DNA from: Prosthecobacter sp.
GTDB taxonomy: Bacteria > Verrucomicrobiota > Verrucomicrobiia > Verrucomicrobiales > Verrucomicrobiaceae
DNA: 10,595 bases
Reading direction: 5' to 3'
Assembly: GCA_020216965.1 (NCBI GenBank)
Contig: JAIWOJ010000027.1
Location: forward strand, 1 to 10,595
Positions within the stretch are counted from its first letter, which is position 1. Each line of letters starts with the position of its first letter. The position numbers were made by a program, and so were the translations under genes. Positions 1 through 5,454 of this stretch are shown here, piece after piece. The notes under the pieces are model-generated. The model saw only the letters and a program-made list of their open reading frames with translations. It did no database searches and was not told where the DNA came from.

Positions 1-103
1 CGGCACGGCTGAAATCAGCCGTTTTCGTCGAAAACTGGTCTTAATCCCGTGCCATTCGGGACGGACCCTTTGTGATACTTTCTTTGTTTTGACCCTTTAT
101 TTT
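1..103. repeat. Hairpin-rich, AT-richer insert edge (REP/IS200-like?)
   Basis: This stretch does not continue the RibB protein that enters it from the right. It holds a perfect-armed hairpin (CGGCTGAAATCAGCCG, 6-21), an abutting dyad (GTTTTCGTCGAAAAC, 21-35), a third small stem (TCCCG 45-49 with CGGGA 57-61) and a longer-range pairing of GGCACGG (2-8) with CCGTGCC (47-53). The octamer GACCCTTT occurs twice, at 64-71 and 91-98, 27 bp apart. Clustered palindromes beside a short direct repeat are typical of REP/RAYT or IS200/IS605-type ends. The element type is inferred: no transposase is visible, and the left end lies outside the window. The right boundary, near 103, is set by where RibB similarity ends. 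Confidence 0.4.
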
Positions 104-359
104 CCAAATGCTGGGCGATCTGGAGGCTGACGGGCAAGCAAAGCATGCCGCTGCCTTCGCGGACTATGAAACTGACCATCGCCAGAGTGATTTTCTCAGA
201 TGCATAGATCAGGTCACCCTCGTTTTCGCGGTCTTCATCACCCGTCACGATCACCACTTTCCCGGCGCGGATGTCCGCGATGATGACTTCGACGGGGTCA
301 CAAACCTGGGGTTTCTTGGCGGGGATGGTGGAGGATGGGAAAGAACTGTTTCTGGGCAT
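15..359 (-). pseudogene. ribB: 3,4-dihydroxy-2-butanone 4-phosphate synthase, N-terminal fragment (RibB, broken)
   Basis: RibB converts ribulose 5-phosphate to 3,4-dihydroxy-2-butanone 4-phosphate plus formate in cytosolic riboflavin synthesis. The frame gives 114 residues, against about 210 for RibB alone or about 400 for a RibBA fusion. Residues 23-86 match the family: an ADIRAGK helix, the acidic substrate and metal loop GDEDRENEGD (40-49), and the REGSGMLCLPVS strand (67-78). After residue 86 the family pattern is lost; a basic, unrelated tail of about 28 residues (from NKGSKQRKYH) runs to a TGA at 15-17. The C-terminal half with the HTGD and other catalytic residues is absent, so the product should be inactive. 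The ATG at 359 has no clear Shine-Dalgarno. The gene follows a secreted LamG gene on the same strand, with a candidate terminator between. The break is either an insertion or a deletion junction; the rest of ribB may lie to the left. Confidence 0.7.
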
Positions 360-403
360 GTCGTTCGCTATGTCCAGGCTTACGCGACGGCGATGTCAGA
401 GGT

Positions 404-430
404 AAAAGCCGCTATTTCCAGCAGCGTTTT
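404..430 (-). terminator. Rho-independent terminator candidate after the LamG gene
   Basis: Read on the minus strand, the arms GCTGCT and AGCGGC (plus-strand 420-425 and 408-413) form a 6-bp stem with one G-T pair and a 6-base loop. A TTTT tract follows directly (404-407). It begins 11 bases past the LamG stop codon and lies before the ribB start, so it would separate the two genes. The stem is short, hence moderate confidence. Confidence 0.5.
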
Positions 431-435
431 GGCCC

Positions 436-1389
436 TTATTTCAGCTTTTCCACACCCGCGCTGTCATGCAGTGCCTTCAATTCGGCATCCGTCAGCGCCC
501 GGTTGAAAACCGCCAGTCCGCCGAACTTGCCGATGGTGGCCTCGCCGAGCATCGAACCCACAGCCATGCGTGCCCCGACCGTGAAGTCCGAGGGCTGGAT
601 CTTGGTCTTGGCATGTTTGGCCGGGTCGTAGCGGAAGATGCCGCGCCCATGATAGTAAGGGTTCATGCCGCGGTCTTTTCCATCAGGTCCTTCCTTGAGA
701 AAGTAGGGGTCGTTGCGCTTGTCCTTCACAGGATCGAGTTCGCGGACATCGAGCACGCCGTTGATGTAGGCACGGATGTACTTCGAATCGTAGGTGAAGG
801 CCAGCGTACACCATTCCTCCTCCGGGACTTCGCGCTTTGTGGCGGCATAGTCGCAGCACCAGGGGAATTTCGTGCCGTCTGCACGCATCGTCACGCCGCC
901 TTCGCTGGAGATGTGGGGCACGAGCTGGCGGTTGCCGCCATAGGTCGGCATGTTCATCAGAAGGGCATACTGGCGGGTCCCCGTGTCATCATTCGCTCCT
1001 TTCCCCTCGCTCCACATGCCTGCAATGGTGCGGCTCTGCTTCAGATTCACGATGCGCACCACGGCGAAGAGGCTGACCTGTGCATCTGGCCCGCTGATGT
1101 TGAGGTCCCCTGTCTCCGCGTATGGAATGGAGAAGTACTGTCGCCCATTCAGTTCGGCGGCAAAGCCTGAGTAAGGACCGCCTTCCACTCTGGAGATCGG
1201 CCCTCCGACTTCACGCAGAGGGTGGGTTTCTTTCGTGCTTGTGGACAGACGCTGACTGCCCGCCTCCTCGCCAAAGGTCCAAAAAGCCACCAGGCCCGGC
1301 ATTTGCTTCACGATTTCCGGCTTTCCTGAGGGATCGGCGGCATGGCTGATGAGCGCGGACAGGAAAAAGGCGGCGTGGATGGCTTTCAT
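436..1389 (-). CDS. Secreted LamG/concanavalin A-like domain protein
   Basis: This is a predicted exported protein of 317 residues. Residues 1-17 form a typical signal peptide: a basic start (MK), a hydrophobic core (AAFFLSALI) and an SHA cleavage site before ADP. The rest is one LamG/concanavalin A-like beta-sandwich. It opens with PGLVAFWTF (about 31-39), has [11 protein letters not shown] and VSLFAVVRI strands near the middle and an AFTYD...YINGVLD hairpin, and closes with [24 protein letters not shown], a common ending of bacterial LamG modules. Such domains usually bind carbohydrate or act as structural modules; no catalytic site is visible, so the ligand is unknown. The frame stays open far upstream, but that part lies antisense-like inside the oxidoreductase gene in another frame; the ATG at 1389 directly precedes the signal peptide and is the sensible start. 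It lies 52 bp behind the oxidoreductase gene and is probably cotranscribed with it. Confidence 0.85.
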   Translation of the reverse strand: MKAIHAAFFLSALISHAADPSGKPEIVKQMPGLVAFWTFGEEAGSQRLSTSTKETHPLREVGGPISRVEGGPYSGFAAELNGRQYFSIPYAETGDLNISGPDAQVSLFAVVRIVNLKQSRTIAGMWSEGKGANDDTGTRQYALLMNMPTYGGNRQLVPHISSEGGVTMRADGTKFPWCCDYAATKREVPEEEWCTLAFTYDSKYIRAYINGVLDVRELDPVKDKRNDPYFLKEGPDGKDRGMNPYYHGRGIFRYDPAKHAKTKIQPSDFTVGARMAVGSMLGEATIGKFGGLAVFNRALTDAELKALHDSAGVEKLK

Positions 1390-1441
1390 GGAGTGCTCAT
1401 GAAGGCTTCCAGCCGCCGTCTTTGGACAGGAAATCAACCCT

Positions 1442-2608
1442 TTAGAGGGCTGGGACGTCCAGCCAGCGGCGTTCGGCCCAGCTTTGTAGGCCCAGTTCGG
1501 CCAGTTGCACCCCTTTGGCACCTTCCCGAAGGGTCCAGCGGAAGGGTTCACCCAGGGCGACGTGGCGGATGAACAGCTCCCACTGCACCTTGAAGGCGTT
1601 GTCATACTCGGCGGTATCGGGCACTTCCTGCCAGTGGGCGTAGTGGTTGATTGGGCTGTCGATGTCAGGATTCCACACGGGTTTTGGCGTGCCAGCCAGG
1701 GACTGGAACCAGCATTTGCGCAGGCCGACGAGGGCGGAGCCGTGGGTGCCGTCCACCTGCATGGTGAAGAGGTCATCCCGCCGCACGCGCACGCACCAGG
1801 AGCTATTGAACTGGCAGACGACGCCCTGGTTGGTCTCAAAGGTGGCATAGCAGGCGTCGTCGGTATCGCAGGCATAGGGCTGGCCTTTTTCATCCACGCG
1901 CTGGGGGATGTGGGTGGCACCCAGGCAACTGACGCCGGTGACCTCGCCGAAGAGGTTGTCGATGACGTAGCGCCAGTGGCAGAGCATGTCGATGATGATG
2001 CCACCGCCGTCGGCTTTGCGGTAATTCCAAGAGGGGCGCTGGGCGGGCTGGCCGTCGTGCTCGCCGGTGAAGACCCAGTAACCGAATTCGCCACGCACGC
2101 TGAGGATGCGGCCAAAGAAGCCCTGGGACTGTAGCAGGGCTAGCTTGCGGATGCCAGGCAGCCAGAGCTTGTCCTGGACGACACCGTTTTTCACCCCGGC
2201 TTTTTCGCAGACATCGGCCAGGCGCAGGGCCTCGGCGGTTTCGACGGCGGTGGGTTTTTCGCAGTAGATGGCCTTGCCAGCAGCGGCGGCCATTTCGACA
2301 AAGCGGGCACGGTGCAGGGTGCCGGAGGCATCGAAGAAGATCGGGTAAGCGGGGTCCTTCAGCACGGCTGCCAGGTCGGTGCTGGTCTTGAGCGGGCCGG
2401 TTTTTTCACAGCTGTGCTTGGCAGCGAGCGCCTGGAGCTTGCTGGCATTGCGCCCGGTGAGGATGGGGTCGGGCATGAGCGTCAGCTCGTCAGAGACCTT
2501 GATGCCGCCCTGGCGGATGATGGCCAGGATGGAGCGGACGAGGTGCTGATTGGTGCCCATGCGTCCTGTGACGCCGTTGAGGATGATGCCGATGCGTTGG
2601 GTGGTCAT
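1442..2608 (-). CDS. Gfo/Idh/MocA family oxidoreductase
   Basis: This is a predicted NAD(P)-dependent dehydrogenase of 388 residues acting on a sugar, inositol or sugar acid in the cytosol. The N-terminal Rossmann part starts [13 protein letters not shown] (6-18), a variant of the usual GxGxxG loop. The family lysine lies in EKPTA (117-121), and the catalytic D...H pair in [12 protein letters not shown] (201-212). The [18 protein letters not shown] start and the [17 protein letters not shown] segment recall, from memory, a subgroup found in sugar-catabolic clusters beside sugar phosphate isomerases or DUF993 proteins; the true substrate is not readable here. The frame extends upstream to 2770, but that part only translates the low-complexity heptamer array (SAPRSPL-type repeats), so the ATG at 2608, just before the Rossmann strand, is chosen. 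No Shine-Dalgarno is seen. It is divergent from a GntR/FCD regulator, which probably controls it. Confidence 0.92.
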   Translation of the reverse strand: MTTQRIGIILNGVTGRMGTNQHLVRSILAIIRQGGIKVSDELTLMPDPILTGRNASKLQALAAKHSCEKTGPLKTSTDLAAVLKDPAYPIFFDASGTLHRARFVEMAAAAGKAIYCEKPTAVETAEALRLADVCEKAGVKNGVVQDKLWLPGIRKLALLQSQGFFGRILSVRGEFGYWVFTGEHDGQPAQRPSWNYRKADGGGIIIDMLCHWRYVIDNLFGEVTGVSCLGATHIPQRVDEKGQPYACDTDDACYATFETNQGVVCQFNSSWCVRVRRDDLFTMQVDGTHGSALVGLRKCWFQSLAGTPKPVWNPDIDSPINHYAHWQEVPDTAEYDNAFKVQWELFIRHVALGEPFRWTLREGAKGVQLAELGLQSWAERRWLDVPAL

Positions 2609-2620
2609 GGTGGGGGAAGC

Positions 2621-2711
<91 letters not shown>

Positions 2712-2772
2712 ATCGGGGAGGACTGGGGGATCGGAATTGAGGAAGCGGGGGCGGCTGGGGCTGTGGTCATAC

Positions 2773-2784
2773 ATCATATATGAT
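2773..2784. promoter_or_regulatory. Palindromic operator candidate for the GntR regulator
   Basis: ATCATATATGAT is a perfect 12-bp palindrome in the divergent gap between the oxidoreductase and the GntR gene. It is an AT-rich island in GC-rich surroundings. FadR-subfamily GntR proteins with FCD domains bind short palindromes of the general form TNNT...ANNA, which this fits. Read on the minus strand, its inner TATGAT also resembles a -10 box for the oxidoreductase, with a poor -35. Regulator binding here would then block that promoter. Assignment is by position and symmetry only. Confidence 0.5.
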
Positions 2785-2791
2785 TGACCGC

Positions 2792-2798
2792 AAGGAGG
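2792..2798 (+). promoter_or_regulatory. Strong Shine-Dalgarno (AAGGAGG) of the GntR gene
   Basis: AAGGAGG is the best ribosome binding site seen at any gene in the window; most genes here have none. It lies 3 bases before an in-frame GTG (2802) and 21 bases before an in-frame ATG (2820). It lies after the TTG at 2784, which argues against that longer start. Confidence 0.6.
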
Positions 2799-2801
2799 AA
2801 T

Positions 2802-3506
2802 GTGGTTTCTCTGCCTTTCATGCCTCTACTTTCTGCCAAATCCGCCAGCAGCACTGCCATCCCGACGAAGCAGATGGTGGTCTATGAGTCCCTACGCGGG
2901 GAGATCCTCAGCGGCGCGCTGAAGCCAGGGGCTACCTTGGTGATTGATGCCCTGGCGAAGCGTTTCCACGTCAGCATCATCCCGGTGCGCGAGGCGCTGC
3001 GGCAGCTCCAGGCGGAGCGGCTGGTGGAGATCCGGCCCCATACGGGGGTGCGTGTCACGGAGGTGGATGCCTCCTCCCTCGGTGAGATCTTTGCCATGTT
3101 GGGTGCGCTGGAGGGGCTCTCCGCCGTGCATGCCCTGGAACATTTTGATGAGTCGGCGCTGGGCGAGCTGGAAGGGCTGCTGCGGGAATTGGAGGTGACT
3201 GCCCAGCGTGGAGATCGGCCGGGTTTTGAGTCAGCCAACCGCGATTTTCACCTGCTGCCCTGCCGCGTGGCGGGTTTCCGGCGGGTGGAGGAAAGCCTGC
3301 GCGGGGTTTTGACCGAGTGGGAGCGCCTGCACCGCAGCACCTTTCAGCGTGCCCAGCCGCCGGATATGATGGCGGCAAACGAGGACCACCGGGCGATTGC
3401 GGAGGCCATCCGCCGCCGGGATGCCGCGCAGGTCTCGGCCCTGCTGGTGCGGCACAATGAGACGGCGGCGGAGCACTACCTGCGCTTTTTCCGTGCACGG
3501 GCCTGA
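2802..3506 (+). CDS. GntR-family transcriptional regulator, FadR/FCD type
   Basis: This is a cytosolic DNA-binding regulator of 234 residues from the GTG at 2802. The N-terminal winged helix-turn-helix runs from YESLRGEILSGALKPG (about 28-43) through LAKRFHVSIIPVREALRQLQAERLVEI to the wing HTGVRVTEVD (about 80-89). The C-terminal part is an FCD all-helical ligand domain with likely metal ligands in NRDFH, NEDHRAIAEAI and LVRHNETAAEHY, the usual D/H/H/H pattern of FCD proteins that bind a metal plus a carboxylic or sugar acid. The start is uncertain: GTG 2802 has the Shine-Dalgarno but tight spacing, ATG 2820 gives 228 residues, and TTG 2784 is unlikely. All keep both domains. The gene diverges from the Gfo/Idh/MocA gene, with a palindrome between them, so autoregulation and control of that gene are inferred. 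The effector is unknown. Confidence 0.92.
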   Translation: MVSLPFMPLLSAKSASSTAIPTKQMVVYESLRGEILSGALKPGATLVIDALAKRFHVSIIPVREALRQLQAERLVEIRPHTGVRVTEVDASSLGEIFAMLGALEGLSAVHALEHFDESALGELEGLLRELEVTAQRGDRPGFESANRDFHLLPCRVAGFRRVEESLRGVLTEWERLHRSTFQRAQPPDMMAANEDHRAIAEAIRRRDAAQVSALLVRHNETAAEHYLRFFRARA

Positions 3507-3552
3507 CATCCGTGATAGCCGCCGCGGCGTTTTCTGCCTACCCTGAATCTCC

Positions 3553-4125
3553 ATGGCTGAAACTCCCTCCACCCGTCTCCTCCCCCTCGGTTCCCACGCG
3601 CCTGAATTTGAGCTACCTGACGCCCTTGGCCGAAGCTTCACGCTGGATGATGTGCGCGGTCCGCGCGGGCTGATGGTGATGTTTGTCTGCAACCACTGCC
3701 CCTACGTCGTGCATCTGGCGGACGCGCTGGCCGCCTTTGCCCGCGAGGCGGAGGCGCAGGGCGTGGGCGTGGTGGCGATCAATTCCAATGATGCGGAGAA
3801 ATACCCGGCGGACGCGCCAGACAAGATGCCCGCTTTTGCCGAACAGCATGGTTGGAGCTTTCCCTACCTGGTGGATGCGGATCAAACCGTGGCCCGCGCC
3901 TATGTGGCGGCCTGCACACCAGACTTTTACCTCTTTGATGGCGAACTGCGGCTGGCCTACTGCGGCCAGTTTGATAGTTCGCGCCCGAAAAACAGTGAGG
4001 CCGTCACAGGGGCCGACCTGCGCGAGGCGCTGCGGCGCATGCTGGCGGGGGAGCCACCGCTGGAAAATCAGCGCCCCAGCACCGGCTGCAATATCAAGTG
4101 GAAGCCTGGGAATGAGCGCAGCTAG
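3553..4125 (+). CDS. Peroxiredoxin-like thioredoxin-fold protein (PRX_like1 type)
   Basis: This is a thioredoxin-fold protein of 190 residues, probably a thiol reductase or peroxidase-like enzyme of the cytosol; no signal peptide is visible. The fold opens with GSHAPEFELPDALG (13-26). The redox motif FVCNHCPYV (44-52) carries the CxxC pair C46 and C49. VAINSNDAEKYPADAP (74-89) and CTPDFYLFD (121-129, with the cis-proline at 123) follow, and the protein ends with the family-typical PSTGCNIKWKPGN (175-187). This matches the AhpC/TSA-related group known as PRX_like1, which keeps a CxxC motif, and the length is normal for it. Its true substrate is not established for the group. It starts 46 bp after the GntR stop on the same strand and could be read through from it or have its own promoter; I see no clear Shine-Dalgarno before the ATG. 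Function is not obviously linked to its neighbours. Confidence 0.9.
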   Translation: MAETPSTRLLPLGSHAPEFELPDALGRSFTLDDVRGPRGLMVMFVCNHCPYVVHLADALAAFAREAEAQGVGVVAINSNDAEKYPADAPDKMPAFAEQHGWSFPYLVDADQTVARAYVAACTPDFYLFDGELRLAYCGQFDSSRPKNSEAVTGADLREALRRMLAGEPPLENQRPSTGCNIKWKPGNERS

Positions 4126-4142
4126 GCTCTGGCTACGAAGTC

Positions 4143-4194
4143 CTGGCAGGCAAGAGTATCCCCATCCTCATGGAAGAGGATGATGCCTTGCCAG
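4143..4194. terminator. Bidirectional two-part hairpin between convergent genes
   Basis: The outer arms CTGGCAGGCA (4143-4152) and TGCCTTGCCAG (4184-4194) pair along 10 bp with one bulged base. An inner 7-bp stem (CATCCTC 4163-4169 with GAGGATG 4176-4182) closes a 6-base loop. The structure lies midway between the convergent peroxiredoxin-like gene and yqgE and would fold in either transcript. No good T-tract follows on either side, so efficiency is uncertain. Confidence 0.6.
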
Positions 4195-4206
4195 CGGGTT
4201 TGGCGG

Positions 4207-4761
4207 TCAGTTCAGTTCCACCTTGTCTGGAGTCTTGGCCATGAGGCGGTACACCGGGCCCATTTCTTCCAAAACCTTACTCCAGAGGGATTCGTCGGTT
4301 TTGGCATTCAGGACTAAGCGGCTGGGTGGGCTGATGATCCAAGAGCGGGTCTTGATTTCTTCCTCAAGCTGCCCCTTTCCCCAGCCGGAGTAGCCCACAA
4401 AGCCGCGCACCTCCCGGCCCATGCTCATTTCATGCATGGCATCATGCACAGAAAGGTGGGTGCGGCAGCGCAGGGTGCCACGTTTGCGATTCCAGTGGAG
4501 GGAGGCAAAGGCCAGTTTGTCCATCGCCACCGGCCCGCCGAGGAAGACGGGTGCCTGGCCCAGCGCGCCCAGGTCTTGGTCAGGCAGCAGATCCGCCACG
4601 CGCTGCCCGAGGGGCCGGTTGAGCACATAGCCAAAGGCACCATCGTCCGCAGAATGCGCCGCCATGAGGACGACCGTGCGCGCGAAGTTCGGGTCACGCA
4701 TGGAGGGCACGGCTAGCAGCAGGCTGCCGGTCAGAGGTGAATGGTCATCGGTAAAGGTCAT
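4207..4761 (-). CDS. yqgE: YqgE/AlgH family protein (UPF0301)
   Basis: This cytosolic protein of 184 residues is close to the 187 of E. coli YqgE. All family landmarks are present: GSLLLAVPSMRDPNFARTVVL near the start (12-32), FGYVLNRPLG (about 43-52), PVFLGGPVAMDKL (about 71-83), and VGYSGWGKGQLEEEI in the second half. The biochemical role of YqgE is unsettled. The AlgH name comes from a link to alginate regulation in Pseudomonas, which need not apply here. The ATG at 4761 places the conserved GSLLLA at the usual distance from the N terminus. It follows coaC by 30 bp on the same strand, so the two are likely one transcript, and it ends facing the peroxiredoxin-like gene across a hairpin. Confidence 0.93.
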   Translation of the reverse strand: MTFTDDHSPLTGSLLLAVPSMRDPNFARTVVLMAAHSADDGAFGYVLNRPLGQRVADLLPDQDLGALGQAPVFLGGPVAMDKLAFASLHWNRKRGTLRCRTHLSVHDAMHEMSMGREVRGFVGYSGWGKGQLEEEIKTRSWIISPPSRLVLNAKTDESLWSKVLEEMGPVYRLMAKTPDKVELN

Positions 4762-4791
4762 GATGCGCTTTAGATACGCCAGGTGGGCATT

Positions 4792-5343
4792 TCACACAAT
4801 TTTCTGCTCGCCAGCCAGCAGGGTGCTCGCGGCGTGGGCGATCTCTTCCACCGGGGCCAGCCTGCCCAGCCCTTCGTAGCCGCAAGCCAGCAGTCCCTCG
4901 GCTGGGCCGATCAAGCGTGCGCCCCAGCCCTTGAGCGTTTCCACGTTGCGTTGCGTGGCCGGGTGCTGCCACATTTTGCCGTTCATCGCTGGAGCGATCA
5001 GTAGCCGTGCCCGAGTCGCCAGCGCGATCGCGGTCAGTGCATCTTGGGCAAAGCCATGGGCCATCGCTGCGATCACGTTGGCCGTGGCTGGGGCGATGAG
5101 CAGGAGGTCCGCCTCATCGGCCAGTTGGATATGCCCTGGCTGCCAGCCTTCTTTTTCCGCAAACAGGTCCGTCACCACAGGTCGGCGGGAAAGGGTGGCC
5201 AGGGTCAGTGGGGTGACAAATTCCAGGGCCTCCTTGGTGAGCACGCAGGTCACCTGATGCCCTGCCTTGGTGAGCAGACTTGCGAGGTCTGCCGCCTTGT
5301 AGGCTGCGATGGAGCCGGTGATACCGAGGACGATGTTGGACAT
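4792..5343 (-). CDS. coaC: Phosphopantothenoylcysteine decarboxylase-type flavoprotein (CoaC)
   Basis: This FMN-dependent enzyme of 183 residues is predicted to decarboxylate 4'-phosphopantothenoylcysteine to 4'-phosphopantetheine in coenzyme A synthesis. The HFCD-family motifs are complete: GITGSIAAYKA (7-17) for FMN, the active histidine in GHIQL (H71), the PATAN loop (85-89), the substrate clamp PAMNGKMW (118-125), and the reducing cysteine in LLACGYEGLGR (C154). The protein ends after this domain. In most bacteria the CoaB ligase is fused behind it (CoaBC/Dfp), so CoaB must be a separate gene elsewhere. ATG 5343 is chosen over GTG 5355 because the first strand starts right after it and the GTG adds only ACR. 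The next gene, yqgE, follows after 30 bp; tamB diverges upstream. A related aromatic-acid decarboxylase or UbiX-like role is unlikely given the PAMN and ACG motifs. Confidence 0.88.
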   Translation of the reverse strand: MSNIVLGITGSIAAYKAADLASLLTKAGHQVTCVLTKEALEFVTPLTLATLSRRPVVTDLFAEKEGWQPGHIQLADEADLLLIAPATANVIAAMAHGFAQDALTAIALATRARLLIAPAMNGKMWQHPATQRNVETLKGWGARLIGPAEGLLACGYEGLGRLAPVEEIAHAASTLLAGEQKIV

Positions 5344-5347
5344 GCGA

Positions 5348-5415
5348 CAGGCCACAAGGCTGGCGGAGGGCAGCTAGGCCGTCAAGCCAGCCTTCTTTCC
5401 TGTGTTGCTGGCCTG
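5348..5415. repeat. Nested inverted repeat in the coaC/tamB divergent region
   Basis: The perfect 9-bp arms AAGGCTGGC (5356-5364) and GCCAGCCTT (5386-5394) flank 21 bases. Outside them are perfect 7-bp arms CAGGCCA (5348-5354) and TGGCCTG (5409-5415). The whole set starts only 5 bp before the coaC ATG and ends 40 bp before the tamB start. It could be an RNA stem in the coaC leader, an operator, or a remnant of a repeat element. No T-tract is adjacent and no promoter boxes are clear. Confidence 0.6.
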
Positions 5416-5454
5416 CCACTTGCGCGCTTAGGGAGCCACGACGACAAGAAGCCT

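Noticed and set aside
360..435. FMN riboswitch upstream of ribB
   Set aside because: The 76-bp gap is too short for the FMN aptamer and none of its conserved paired elements is visible.
1390..2115. Upstream extension of the LamG frame to 559 residues
   Set aside because: It overlaps the oxidoreductase in another frame, is low-complexity (Ser/Ala/Thr/Pro-rich), and the signal peptide begins at 1389.
2784..2801. TTG start at 2784 for the GntR regulator
   Set aside because: The strong Shine-Dalgarno lies downstream of it and the first codon would overlap the palindrome; GTG 2802 or ATG 2820 fit better.
3507..3552. GC palindrome CGCCGCGGCG followed by TTTT as a terminator after gntR
   Set aside because: The palindrome has no room for a loop; the stem that remains is only 3 bp, so it is unlikely to terminate transcription.
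5044..5454. Upstream 411-bp extension of the tamB reading frame with several ATG codons
   Set aside because: It is antisense to coaC, whose protein is clearly real, and the translated extension has no domain or signal; the membrane anchor starts only after 5455.
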